NCBI GenBank assembly: GCA_023634235.1
Contig: JAMKCF010000003.1
Coordinates: forward strand, 4,616,958-4,680,957
Source: Pisaster brevispinus
Taxonomy: Eukaryota > Echinodermata > Asteroidea > Forcipulatida > Asteriidae
Length of the DNA stretch: 64,000 nt
Direction of reading: 5' to 3'
Shown: one piece after another, positions 49,801-58,500 of the stretch
Numbering within the stretch: position 1 is the stretch's first letter
Layout of the letters: each line of letters starts with the position of its first letter
Position numbers and translations under genes: made by a program
The notes under the pieces: model-generated
The model's database searches: none
Told to the model about the DNA's origin: nothing
Seen by the model: the letters and a program-made list of their open reading frames with translations, nothing else

Positions 49801-51989
49801 AACCAGCCCGGGAGCGGAGATGGTGCCGTTGGTGGCTGGTGTCCGGCATCAAGCGACATTAACAATTCCTGGTTCCAAGTGGATTTGAAGACAACGAAGC
49901 AGGTCGAAGGTGTCATTATGCAAGGGAGCACGGATCCAATGAGAGTTTACAAAGAATGGGTGACAAAATACAAAGTGAAGTACAGTGACACTCAGCAAAT
50001 ATGGCATTACGTCGGCGGATCATCTCTGCAAACAGCAAAGGTAGTTTTCTGAAAGACCTTATTATTTTGTTTGTGTGTTTTCTATTGATTAAAATCACGA
50101 ACGAGTTGATAATATACCCTTAATATCCTTGATATCCTTCCTACTCATCAAAATATTTTCCAGGAAATTGACAACTAGGCCTATTTCATACACTGAAGCC
50201 GACAGATTTTGTATGGTTGAACAACTTAGCACAGAATTAATCGTGTACATGTACTTCGTAGATGCATTTACCACATGATATTATATTGCAGGCTGTAAGA
50301 GTACATGTATCATTCACAACAATAATGATCGTATTGAATGGTCAGACCACCTCAATAGCTACTTAAACGAGAAAAAAATGTAATATTTGCTATGAAGTTT
50401 AAGTTGTTTTATTGACTTATCTTACAGGTGTTTCCAGGAAATGTTGACGATGTGGAAGCAGTTACAAGCATATTTAAGAGGCCCATACGAGCACGCTTTG
50501 TTCGAATTTTACCAACTGATTACAAGGAGTGGCCATCGATGCGCATAGAACTCATTGGTTGTAAAGGTAGGCCTGCGTGTATATGCTCAATGTATAATAA
50601 TTGGAAAATCTGACCCTTCACTAAACTTGTTGTCAGACTACATATTGCGATTTTACTTATGCGGTGTATAACAGTAACTAGTTATTATTTATTGCATTTT
50701 ACAATACCATATCATTGCGTTTTACACTATGATAGTGCCCTGGTCAATGGGGCAACACCATCAAAATCTTTCTGAGCTCCCTGATGGGAAGTATAATACA
50801 GCCCTGGGCTGCCGTGGTGTTCCGAAGGCTTTTTCAAACACAAAAGCAACCTCTACCCATTTATACCCCCGGTGAATCAATTAAAGTAAAGCACCCTGCT
50901 TATAAGGAAACAAGTGTCATGACTGGAACTCGAACCCACGCCCCAGACCTAACTGCCAGAATTTGAACTCGATGCGCCACTGATGCCGCTTACTACATGT
51001 GCTGACCTAACTGTGCTGGCCTATAATCACAACAACCAATGCTTCCAAAGGTTCACATCTTGAGCACGGCGTAACCACGGTGGTAGAACCAGAGGAGGGG
51101 CACAGGGGGTGGGGGTGCTAGCCCTTTCCAAATCAGAACCTTGCCGCCCCCTCCCCACTAAAAATGTTCGGTTACGCCACTGATTAAACACCTAACTGTG
51201 CACGTCTAGGGGGTTGGGTTCGACCGTTGTTCCCCAGGTGTAGGGCTTCAGTCCATATCAAGTTATTCCCAGAAGTCAATAAGCTTTTTTCACACGATCC
51301 TCTTTATGATTACTAGATTTTTCTTTTTAAGGTCAAACAGGACTACCTGATTCGGTTTTACCCGGATTCACGTGAATTGAGGTGGGTTTTTTTCAATTTG
51401 ATTAACCGGATTCAAGCCCATTTTCTAAGATGTCAGACTGAATAAAACGGTCGGCATATATACATTAAACAAAAAACCCAATGTTTTCAATTGTTCTTCC
51501 CTCGTGCACGGCTTGAGCGCAGTGGCGTAACCAGAGGAGGGGCAGGGGGCAGTAGCCCTCCCGAGTCAGACCACTTGCTACCCACTCTTATTACCCCCAA
51601 AGAAAATTTTCCGGTTAAAACACTTCTTCAGCACCTAATTTTGTATGCAGGATAGCACTTAATAATTTATAGAATCGAATTTCGTTTTTTAATTCAAAGG
51701 TGACATTCTTGACTTGGTCAACAACCGGCCATTCTCAACCTACGACCGTGACAACGATGGTGACGCAGCTGCTAACTGTGCAGGTCTACTGGAGGGAGGT
51801 TGGTGGTTTGACCGTTGTTCAGGTGTCCCTTACGATGGTTACCACGGCAGGATTGTGGAAAGTAACCTGAATGGCGATTATTCGTATTTCGTCGATTATT
51901 CGGGTCAGGAGTATCGAGGTATTCGTTGGAGTACTTGGGAAGGAAAACAGATTGTGAAGAGTGAAATGAAGATGCGTCGTGTCGGTTAA
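45042..51989 (+). CDS. Secreted fibrinogen-related protein with nested F5/8C domain (paralogue 1, 7 exons)
   Basis: Proposed exons are 45042-45093, 46199-46432, 47899-48032, 48237-48504, 49670-50040, 50428-50566 and 51700-51989. They total 1,488 nt, encode 495 residues, and every intron is GT-AG with matching phase. Order of parts: signal peptide (about 1-21); a module with Cys28, 52, 54 and 94 that I do not recognise; FReD first half (about 100-230: DC at 101-102, VYC at 129-131, GEFWLGN at 168-174); F5/8C domain (about 234-398, bounded by Cys234 and Cys398); FReD second half (400-495: FSTYDRDND calcium-loop motif at 411-419, NCA at 425-427, GGWWF then Cys439). Possible N-glycosylation sites are N151, N188 and N294. 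Both domain families commonly bind glycans or cell surfaces outside the cell, so a secreted lectin is likely; the ligand is unknown. A near-identical paralogue lies downstream. Confidence 0.85.
46199..46432 (+). CDS. Paralogue 1 exon 2: N-terminal four-cysteine module
   Basis: Encodes residues 18-95, beginning VVNGDAAAKTCYFEQE, with Cys28, Cys52, Cys54 and Cys94. The motif WVMPGSHRERCSC is shared with paralogue 2 almost unchanged. The acceptor used here is TTTTTTTAG at 46,198. A second in-phase acceptor, GCTGCAG at 46,219, would drop seven residues and corresponds exactly to the acceptor in paralogue 2, so either could be used. The donor is GTGAGT, phase 1. I do not recognise this module; it may be a small disulfide-bonded domain or an oligomerisation segment. 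Confidence 0.78.
46799..46995. repeat. Compound microsatellite in intron 2
   Basis: About 95 bp of (ATAA)n, then (CCCA)n at 46,921-46,950, (AACC)n at 46,957-46,978 and a short TAAC run. These are four adjoining tetranucleotide tracts that pass from one to the next by single-base steps. The paralogue has nothing comparable in its intron 2. Confidence 0.95.
47183..47219. repeat. Perfect 12-bp hairpin in intron 2
   Basis: ATTATTGCTTAC at 47183-47194 and its exact reverse complement GTAAGCAATAAT at 47208-47219 enclose a 13-base loop. ATTATTGCTTAC appears again just downstream, near 47,233. This is probably the remnant of a small inverted-repeat element. Confidence 0.6.
47758..47828. repeat. (GTT)n microsatellite just before exon 3
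   Basis: An imperfect GTT trinucleotide tract of about 70 bp that ends some 70 bp upstream of the exon 3 acceptor. It contributes to the long pyrimidine/guanine stretch preceding the splice site. Confidence 0.9.
47899..48032 (+). CDS. Paralogue 1 exon 3: start of fibrinogen domain
   Basis: Encodes residues 96-140, the classic FReD opening: DCQALLDAGNTESGVYTI, then VYCEM and GW. Cys102 and Cys131 match the first conserved FReD disulfide. The acceptor follows TTCTTTTTAG and the donor is GTATGT in phase 0, directly after GWL, the usual FReD intron position before the VFQRR segment. Confidence 0.83.
48237..48504 (+). CDS. Paralogue 1 exon 4: fibrinogen domain, first half
   Basis: Encodes residues 141-230: VFQRRLDGSVNF, YKEGFGDLQGEFWLGNEAV, the RVDL strand and YLLQVGS, all standard FReD landmarks in order. 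It stops at FGPIG, where a normal FReD continues into the G-D-S-L loop and the calcium loop. The donor is GTGAGT, phase 1. Reading through the donor reaches a stop after 14 more codons, so intron retention would give a truncated fibrinogen half-domain. Confidence 0.85.
49184..49213. repeat. Half of a palindromic repeat element in intron 4
   Basis: GGGCAAATGGTGCCCGAGG followed by TGAAGCCGAGGG. The paralogous intron at 60,158-60,200 has the same left arm plus a matching right arm (CCATTTGCCC). The right arm is missing here, so this copy has lost one side of a hairpin. Confidence 0.6.
49670..50040 (+). CDS. Paralogue 1 exon 5: F5/8 type C (discoidin) domain, main part
   Basis: Encodes residues 230-353. 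It shows the discoidin signature: C-G-H-R-LGMEDGSISDSSITAS, SNGRLN, GGWCP, SWFQVDL, VEGVIMQG, and WVTKYKVKYSD. Cys234 should pair with Cys398 in exon 6, and Cys266 with Cys287 may form an additional bond. It enters in phase 1 and leaves in phase 0 at GCAAAG before GTAGTT. This is the exon that differs most between the two paralogues within their otherwise near-identical 3' part. Confidence 0.87.
50428..50566 (+). CDS. Paralogue 1 exon 6: end of F5/8 type C domain
   Basis: Encodes residues 354-400: VFPGNVDDVEAV, then RARFVRILP, and the closing RIELIGC with Cys398. This is the standard final third of a discoidin domain. The exon is identical base for base with exon 6 of paralogue 2. The donor is GTAGGC, phase 1, so the discoidin cassette of exons 5 and 6 has the same phase at both ends. 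Confidence 0.87.
50733..50990 (-). mobile_element. tRNA-derived SINE-like element in intron 6
   Basis: On the minus strand there is an A-box-like TGGCGCATCGAG (50,968-50,979) and a B-box-like GGTTCGAGTTCC (50,925-50,936), about 31 bp apart, as in RNA polymerase III promoters of tRNA-derived SINEs. About 190 bp of non-tRNA body follow, ending near GCCCCATTGACCAGGGCAC. The paralogous intron carries the same copy at 61,722-61,976, so it predates the duplication. It is not a functional tRNA, since the rest of the cloverleaf is not evident. Confidence 0.5.
51064..51182. mobile_element. Short MITE-like element in intron 6, first copy
   Basis: Left end GGCGTAACCAC and right end GGTTACGCCACTG form inverted ends around about 90 bp of G- and C-rich sequence. 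CAGTGGCGTAACC-type inverted ends are typical of small hAT-like MITEs widespread in animals; that family assignment is tentative. It is shared with paralogue 2 (62,052-62,170). Confidence 0.45.
51520..51623. mobile_element. Short MITE-like element in intron 6, second copy
   Basis: Begins CAGTGGCGTAACCAGAGG and ends TTTTCCGGTTAAAACACTT, a mutated version of the same right end as the element 340 bp upstream. The interior motif GGAGGGGCAGGGGG resembles that of the first copy. It is also present in paralogue 2 (62,507-62,609). Confidence 0.45.
51700..51989 (+). CDS. Paralogue 1 exon 7: fibrinogen domain, second half and stop
   Basis: Encodes residues 400-495. GDILDLVNNRPFSTYDRDND carries the FReD calcium-binding loop, followed by NCAGLLEGGWWFDRC with the second conserved disulfide (Cys426 and Cys439). 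The NLNGDY motif normally follows that last cysteine closely but here comes after about 14 extra residues (440-453), an unusual loop. The end, GIRWSTWEG...SEMKMRRVG, matches the FReD C-terminus. The stop is TAA at 51987-51989. Confidence 0.87.
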
Positions 51990-53020
51990 CACTCTCGTGA
52001 GCTTTCTTAGACATATTTGAATTTAGTAGGCTAATTAAAGTGTTTATGAACATATTAATACTAAAAGCGGCTTTGTAACTAACTTTTTAATGAATTTTTT
52101 TAATTAAATCTCCTTAAACTGATTTTCTTCATGTATTTGAGTTCATATGCACTCATTCATATATTTATTGTATTTCATGTATTTCATGTATTCCTTGTAC
52201 AGTTTATTTTTGCACAGTATATCAATTTATATTATTCCTGCACTCACATGGTATACTACGAACTTTACTTCTCTACTCTGAAGTGCAGTGTACCAGTTGA
52301 TTTGCCTACAAGATGAACACATTGGTAATTTTCTGATTTGGCTTATGTACACAATTGCTCTTATAAAAAATATATATATATATATTAATAAAAAATAAAA
52401 TAAAAATAAATATCGCACTTTACAATTTTTTTTTAAGAAAAGAGAACTTGTATATTGTAGGCCAATAGTGGAATATCCCAAATTCATTTTGGGAAAAACT
52501 TTGAAGAAATTGAAGATGTCAACACGATCGAGTTTTTCAATTAGTTACAAAGAGGGCACCAGTTTAACGTTTTCCATTTACCTTACAAGTTACGGTGGCT
52601 TCGTTAATGTATGAAATATCGGCACCTGATAGAAATGCAAAAGCTTTAAAATTTAGTTATTAGCAATGTCATTCTAGGTTGTTGTTTTTAAATCATCCTA
52701 TGCTCATTAATCCTGCTAATTAGTAAAATTAATTGTTCATAAAAAAATGCGTACATTACAGATAACACCTTTAGACTTCAAGTAGTATAATCTGATCTTC
52801 TATTAGTTTTCACTTGGAACACAGCCATGACTGTCTGAAGTAATATGGGTTGATGATGGGAGGCACGCTATAGTGTTACTGTCTTGTAATTTTGCAGGAG
52901 TGGTTCCCCCGGAATGCCTGCGCAGCTTTTATTAGCCTGAATGCGCCTCATCAGCTCCAAACGCCAAGGTCCAATTTCGTAAAGGTATCGTGCACGTAAA
53001 AATTACTTATCACCGAGTTA
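51990..53020 (+). other. 3' flank of paralogue 1, shared with paralogue 2
   Basis: Non-coding sequence nearly identical to 62,976-64,000 (offset about 10,980-10,986 bp). It must contain the 3' UTR. Candidate polyadenylation signals are ATTAAA at 52034-52039 and a cluster of AATAAA-type motifs near 52,390-52,410. No other gene is seen. High conservation well past the stop shows that the duplicated unit extends at least 1 kb downstream of the gene. Confidence 0.7.
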
Positions 53021-55009
53021 TTCTGCTAATAAGCAGAAACACAAGCCAGTTAAAATACCATTCTAATGAATAGTCTTTTTGACTGGTCCCCTGTTATTAT
53101 TGAGTAGCAGAAAAATATAAGCAGTGTGCTTTATCTGTGCTATTTAGAGGAAACGTTAATATGACGTTGAGAAACGGATGCAATTACTTCCGTTTCGCAA
53201 AGCGCTCATTGGTAAACCATTTGCAGTCGACTCGTGCCTTAATGTAGGCTGATCAACACTCAAAGCGGGCAGCATGTGCAGTGCAGTAAATAGCAACAAC
53301 AGTTTTACACTAAACAGCAGCACTTGGTTTGTGTGAATCATTGTGTTTTGGGGAAAATTAAAATCTTTCTCACAATAGGTTGACGAGATACCTAACCAAA
53401 GTCCGTTGCTTTTCGGTCGGACCTATCTTGTAATTTTAAAGTAACTTGATTTTATTAAATTGTTTTGCTTTTACATTTAGGACTCAGTATTTATTTATTG
53501 TTTACTATTGAGTACATTCACCAATAACCTAATTTTATTAAGACACCATAAGTCCATCAATGTCAAAGTTTCGCTGTCACGTTAAAATGAAAACAAAACG
53601 AATTATTTGTGTCAGGGATTGCAAGTCTGGCTTGTGAGACTGCAGACGTTTTAATTGTACAATTTGGAAGCGGATGACAAGATAAGTTTGTAGGATTTGT
53701 AACTAGCAGTATACGTAGTTCACAAAATGTTGGAAACATTTCCACACGTTAAAAATAAATAATACACAAAAATAATTCAATTTTTTTTGTATATTGTCTT
53801 GGTTGACACAATATTTAGACACCGTTTCAAATTTTGTTATAGAAAACTTTGCAAGTTGAGTTTGTCGATAAGAATATTTCATATACTTCAGAGAGATGTT
53901 GCACGGACGTCAAAATCAGACGTTCAACCGACAACAGTTTTGCACCCGATGCCAACGTTATCCATTTGGTTCACACCAACGTATGGCCCACGTTGATTTT
54001 GTATTAAAATTAAACGTAAATATTGTGCCAAAATAAGGTTGAGTCATGGTCAGATAGACGTTGGTATAGACCAAACGGTACGTCCATTTGGCGTCGGCAA
54101 CGTCATGTTTTAGAGTTTATGCAATGTTCCTACATTGCTTGACGTTGAAGTGGCGTTATACCAACGTCGGTCTGCTGTGTGGTACAGCATGATATATCGA
54201 CATTGTATTATTTGTGTTAGTTAATTGTTAATGATTAAATTGCTTATTATAAAAATTATCAGTATTTTTAAAGTAAATGTGGTTAGTTTCAGACAATAAT
54301 GGTTATTTCTTTGCGATAAATATAAGATGTGTTTGAGATTAAAATTGGTAGAGTTATAATAACTGATAATATACTTCGTAGTTTTAATCTCTACCACATC
54401 TCATATTGATTATTAATAAAGAGTGGTGTTGTGTGAAATTAGCTGTGGTTTTGAAGTAAATGAAAGGCACCCTTTGGTGTTTCATATCGTTGCATTGTTT
54501 TGTTTTACTAGTGCGTAGGTGCAAGTGAAAGGTCTGTATCCAAAATGGTTCTAATAAATATGTTAATAAACGATCAACCGTTTTGACCTGGAGTTGATAT
54601 TGATGATCATTGTTTACTTAGGTAGGTACAAAGATCCACGGGTAAAGCAATCACAATTTATATTGAAAAACAACATTATTTTGAAACAAGCCAGTGGTTT
54701 TTTGTCTTTTTTATCTGTTAAAAACGGAACAAGCCCGTTTTTCTTCGGTTTACGCACAAGCTTGTAAGCCATGGATTATTTACTGTGCTGTAAAACAATT
54801 CCACGCTGGAGCAACATGACATTTTAATAACAGGTTTTCTACACTAAATGGGCCTACTAACCAACCCATCGACGAGAAATAATTGTTATTAAAATCGTTC
54901 AAGATCATACTTGTTACAAAGCCATTGTGTTTCTAAGCGTCAAAAAAACAAAAAAACAAAACAAAAACAAAACAAAAAACTTGACTGGCATTAGAGAGGC
55001 CTATTTTTT
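53021..55009. other. Spacer between the two genes, with repeat remnants
   Basis: No coding potential. About 53,890-54,185 is dense in CAACGTT/AACGTTGG-type motifs and looks like a decayed dispersed repeat. At 54,316-54,345 and about 54,382-54,410 two arms (ATAAGATGTGTTTGAGATTAAAA and a near reverse complement) form an imperfect inverted repeat, probably a MITE remnant. The rest shows nothing recognisable. Confidence 0.5.
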
Positions 55010-55539
55010 CAGTATGGGAAAAAAACACGGGTAGAAGCATCAACAAGAAATATGGAGCAGCAACATTTAGTTTGGAAACTAGTCTGGTGTTATTTTTAGC
55101 TAGCTATTGTATCTTTCTTCCTGTTGAAAAACCGAGCAAACCTCCTTGAGCTCTATGTCTGTTGACGCACAGCAAACCTAGGTGATATTTACAGTATATT
55201 GCCGAGACTTCGGTAGAAAAAAACCACGATAAAACTATCAACAATATGAAGCAAAATTCAATTTGGAAAACTAGTCGAGCGTTATTTAGCTACCAGTAAC
55301 CACTTTCTCTGCACCTATTGTAATCGGAGGAAACTTCCAGCAGGCACTAATGAAATGTGTTTCCTAATTTGCTCGACGTGCTTATTTCTCAACAAAGGAC
55401 CACCGGCTTGTGTTGATTGGCCTTCGAAATACCCCCGAAATTGCATCAGCAGTGCGCCAAGCTACGTGTGGTAGTTATAATAGGTTCGTAGGCTGCCTGT
55501 ATAACTAACTACCAGTTACCATTGGAAGTGAGACAGGCA
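55010..55539 (+). promoter_or_regulatory. Duplicated upstream region of paralogue 2
   Basis: Segments beginning near 55,015 (GGGAAAAAAACACGGGTAG), near 55,210 (CGGTAGAAAAAAACCACG) and, beyond the gene start, near 56,615 (CGGTATAGGGAAAACACC) are diverged copies of one another. They share TTTGGAAA-CTAGTC and a GTTATTTAGCTA motif, or TGTTGATTGGCCTTC-like text. The second directly precedes the exon 1 ATG, so this is the likely promoter region. No clear TATA box or start site could be placed. Confidence 0.4.
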
Positions 55540-55585
55540 ATGGACATTCTGCAAACCGTCGTGTTCTTGTTCATTATTCATGCAG
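55540..55585 (+). CDS. Paralogue 2 exon 1: signal peptide
   Basis: Encodes MDILQTVVFLFIIHA plus one base, then the donor GTAAGG (phase 1). It is a hydrophobic signal-peptide core, unrelated in sequence to exon 1 of paralogue 1. A mutated duplicate lies 1,296 bp downstream. Confidence 0.8.
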
Positions 55586-58500
55586 GTAAGGACTTCACCT
55601 TAAAAGTGTAATGGTAGCTCTGAAAAGTTATGAGAAATCGTAAAAGCTGCGAATATAATACACATTGTGTGCAACTTCCTAATAAAAAGTAATAAGCTCA
55701 ACTGACTTAGAGCCGTGTTGCAATGTGGGTAATTTGGAACTTTCGTGCATGACCAATTCATGACCTGGTGCATTATGCATTATTACTTTTACAGATAGGG
55801 GCATTATTTGAGGGTATTGTGCCTGAACAGTTTTTCTAAAATTGGCCTAGGTTTTTGTAGCGACATTAACCTACGTTGAATCTTATTTAAACGTTTGGGA
55901 ATGGGTTACAGTTACTTCCACTTTGCACCTTGCGCATCTATACCATTTGCTGTCAATTGCGTCTTATTACTGATGACGTCATACTTTGTTTACCTATTTG
56001 CAAAATAGTGGGAAACTATTATGTCTTTAAATAGTACCCAACAATAAGCATAGCGGTAAACAAATCATGGCGTCATCAATACAGGTGTATATTGAGGATA
56101 AGCTGAGCAACACCTTAAATGGTAGCATAATATCAATGGCAGGAGTTTGTGGAGTTAAACATTTGTGTTAGTTCACGAAGTAAAAGAAAAAACTACGGAC
56201 CGTTGAGAGATGTTTGCGTGAATCATTATATTATACTTTTAAAAGCATCTTTCCAAACACACTAATGTCATAACAATTGCTTTTAGAGCCAAATGCGCCT
56301 CGTCCGAAGGCAACGTGTCCCTTCAACTATAATTTCGTGGCTTTCGTTCAAACATTTCCCGTAATATTAAAGAAAACGCGGTACATTATTTTGTTAAAAT
56401 GTATCTGTTTGTCCTTTGGATGAGTACTTTCACTACCATTCTCTATTTCAATTGATATTGAGAAACATTTCCAGCAATGTGAACATTTTAAGAAACTTGA
56501 AAATTTAAATTGGAGACTACAATTAAGTTATAACCAGCCATGGTGTACCTTTTGAAAACGGAACAAAACTATGGGGATTCTTCCTCTGTTTATGACCACT
56601 TTAATACTTCGGTATAGGGAAAACACCAGACCAAACCGTCGCTTCTGCACCTATTCAAAACGGCTAATGAGATGTTATGCTTCAGTTTGCCCGTGTCCAT
56701 TTGTTAACAATATGCAACAGGGCTTGCGTTAGTTGGCCTTCATTTAGAAAAAAAGGAAAAAGTTTAAGCTAGACGTACAGTCGTTGCCTGCCTGTATGAC
56801 TGACCTGTAAGTTACCATTACATGTAAGTGAGGCCATGGTATGTTTGCACTCCGTCGTGTTCTTGTTTCCTTTTCATGCGTAAGGGCATCCCCTCACAGT
56901 CAGCATGGTAACTCTGCAGGAATATCATCAATCGCAAACTACACAGTAAATGTGTAACTTTGCAGCTATTGTACTCAACTGGCGTAGATTCGTGTTGAAA
57001 TGTGGATGGATGATTTTAGAATTTGCATGCATGATGACCAATGTTAGAAAATTAATGCAAAAAAATAGGATTCAGTACACTCTGAAAATTCTGGGTCAGG
57101 CTGACCTGGAAAGTGGTCAAAAATGACTTTTTAACCCGAATACTGCGTCGTTTTGACCCATCTCTGCGTCATTGTGAAATAGATTCTGGGTCATACTGAC
57201 CCTGAACGGGTTTGGCCTCACGAGACCGGGATCCAGATCAATTATGACCCAGAATATATAGAGTGCATTACCGAAGTGGCGGATCTGCAGGAATTTTGGT
57301 TACAAGTTTAACGGATACTCCTAATACGACGTTGCGAGGGCGCAACGTAAAGCTACAACGGCATGAGGACAGGGAGCCCTGCGATGCGATTAAAATTCTC
57401 TCTAACCCACTAGTAATAGTTTCAGTTCTGAATATTTGCACATTTTAAAAGTCATTTTACACAATTTTTACACATTATGTCACTGCTAGTTCATTTTGTT
57501 AGAAACTCAGTCATAAGAAATTGAGTGTGCGCAGTACGTGTTTCTTTTTAGACAAACTAAAATCTCACTATTACTTTTGCATGTTAGAAAAACAAATCAT
57601 AACATTTGGCCTAGTTTTGTCATCCCTTTGGCAATTGGGACACTCAACCCCCAAAATGGAGACAAGGGAAAATACCTGACCAACCTGGAATTTTATGTGA
57701 AGGGTATATGCTCATTGTCAATTTTTTTTTACATTGCATTGGTTTTCCAATGTAAGTATTACCCTATTTGCTGTTTTGCTATTACATTTTGTTGCTTGTT
57801 TTTTTTGTCAATTTTTTAAAACAATTTTGTGATGCATACAAGCAGTAGCTGAAAATGTGTCTTCTTGCTTAAGGAGAAATTGGACAGTTTTACTTTAATT
57901 GGCAAAAAGGGGAAGTTAATAAGAATAATTTATTAACAATTTTTCCTTCAATGTTATATTTTATGTATCAATATCTTTTAATCACAGCAAAGACGTGTTA
58001 TTTTGAGCAAGAGCCGGACCATGAAGGTAAACTCCGCTGGGTGATGCCGGGTACTCATAAAGAACGCTGCTCTTGTGACGTTCTTTTACCAGGGGGAGTC
58101 AACAAAGTAGCACCAAAGAGACAGAATGAGCCATACTACACCGATCAGCCACTGTTTACTGATGACGCAGAGAAAATTCATGACTTTTTCGATTGCCATG
58201 ATGAAAGCATGACGACTACCATACAGACAATAGGTAAGTATTATCTCCCTGGAATAGTACTCTATGGTCGGGTTGGTCATTATTCTGTCATGTCTGTAGA
58301 AATTGTGCAAATGTTGTGCACAAAAACGTCTTTCGTTAACGTTTTTTTTTTTTTTTTTGGGGGGGGACTGGATTTTGCTTCCCTCGAAATTCGTGTTAAG
58401 ATTGAAGTTACGAAAGTCGTGTCAAAAAAGAGTATTACGTTTGAATTCGCGCAAGGTTTACGCTGTCCCCCCCCCCCGAAATGCATTCAAAGCCAAATGT

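Noticed and set aside
49657..50052. F5/8C exons as a separate gene
   Set aside because: The open frame begins inside a splice acceptor tract, has no signal peptide, and its phases fit exons 4 and 7 exactly in both paralogues.
50925..50979. A functional tRNA gene on the minus strand
   Set aside because: A-box and B-box resemblance is present, but acceptor and anticodon stems do not form; a SINE head is more likely.
51772..52053. Minus-strand open frame of 93 codons over exon 7
   Set aside because: It is a shadow of the conserved FReD exon; it repeats at 62,758-63,039 only because the exon is duplicated.
57538..57819. 93-codon frame in intron 1 of paralogue 2
   Set aside because: It is phenylalanine- and T-rich low-complexity sequence with no homologue in paralogue 1 and no splice phase fitting exons 1 and 2.
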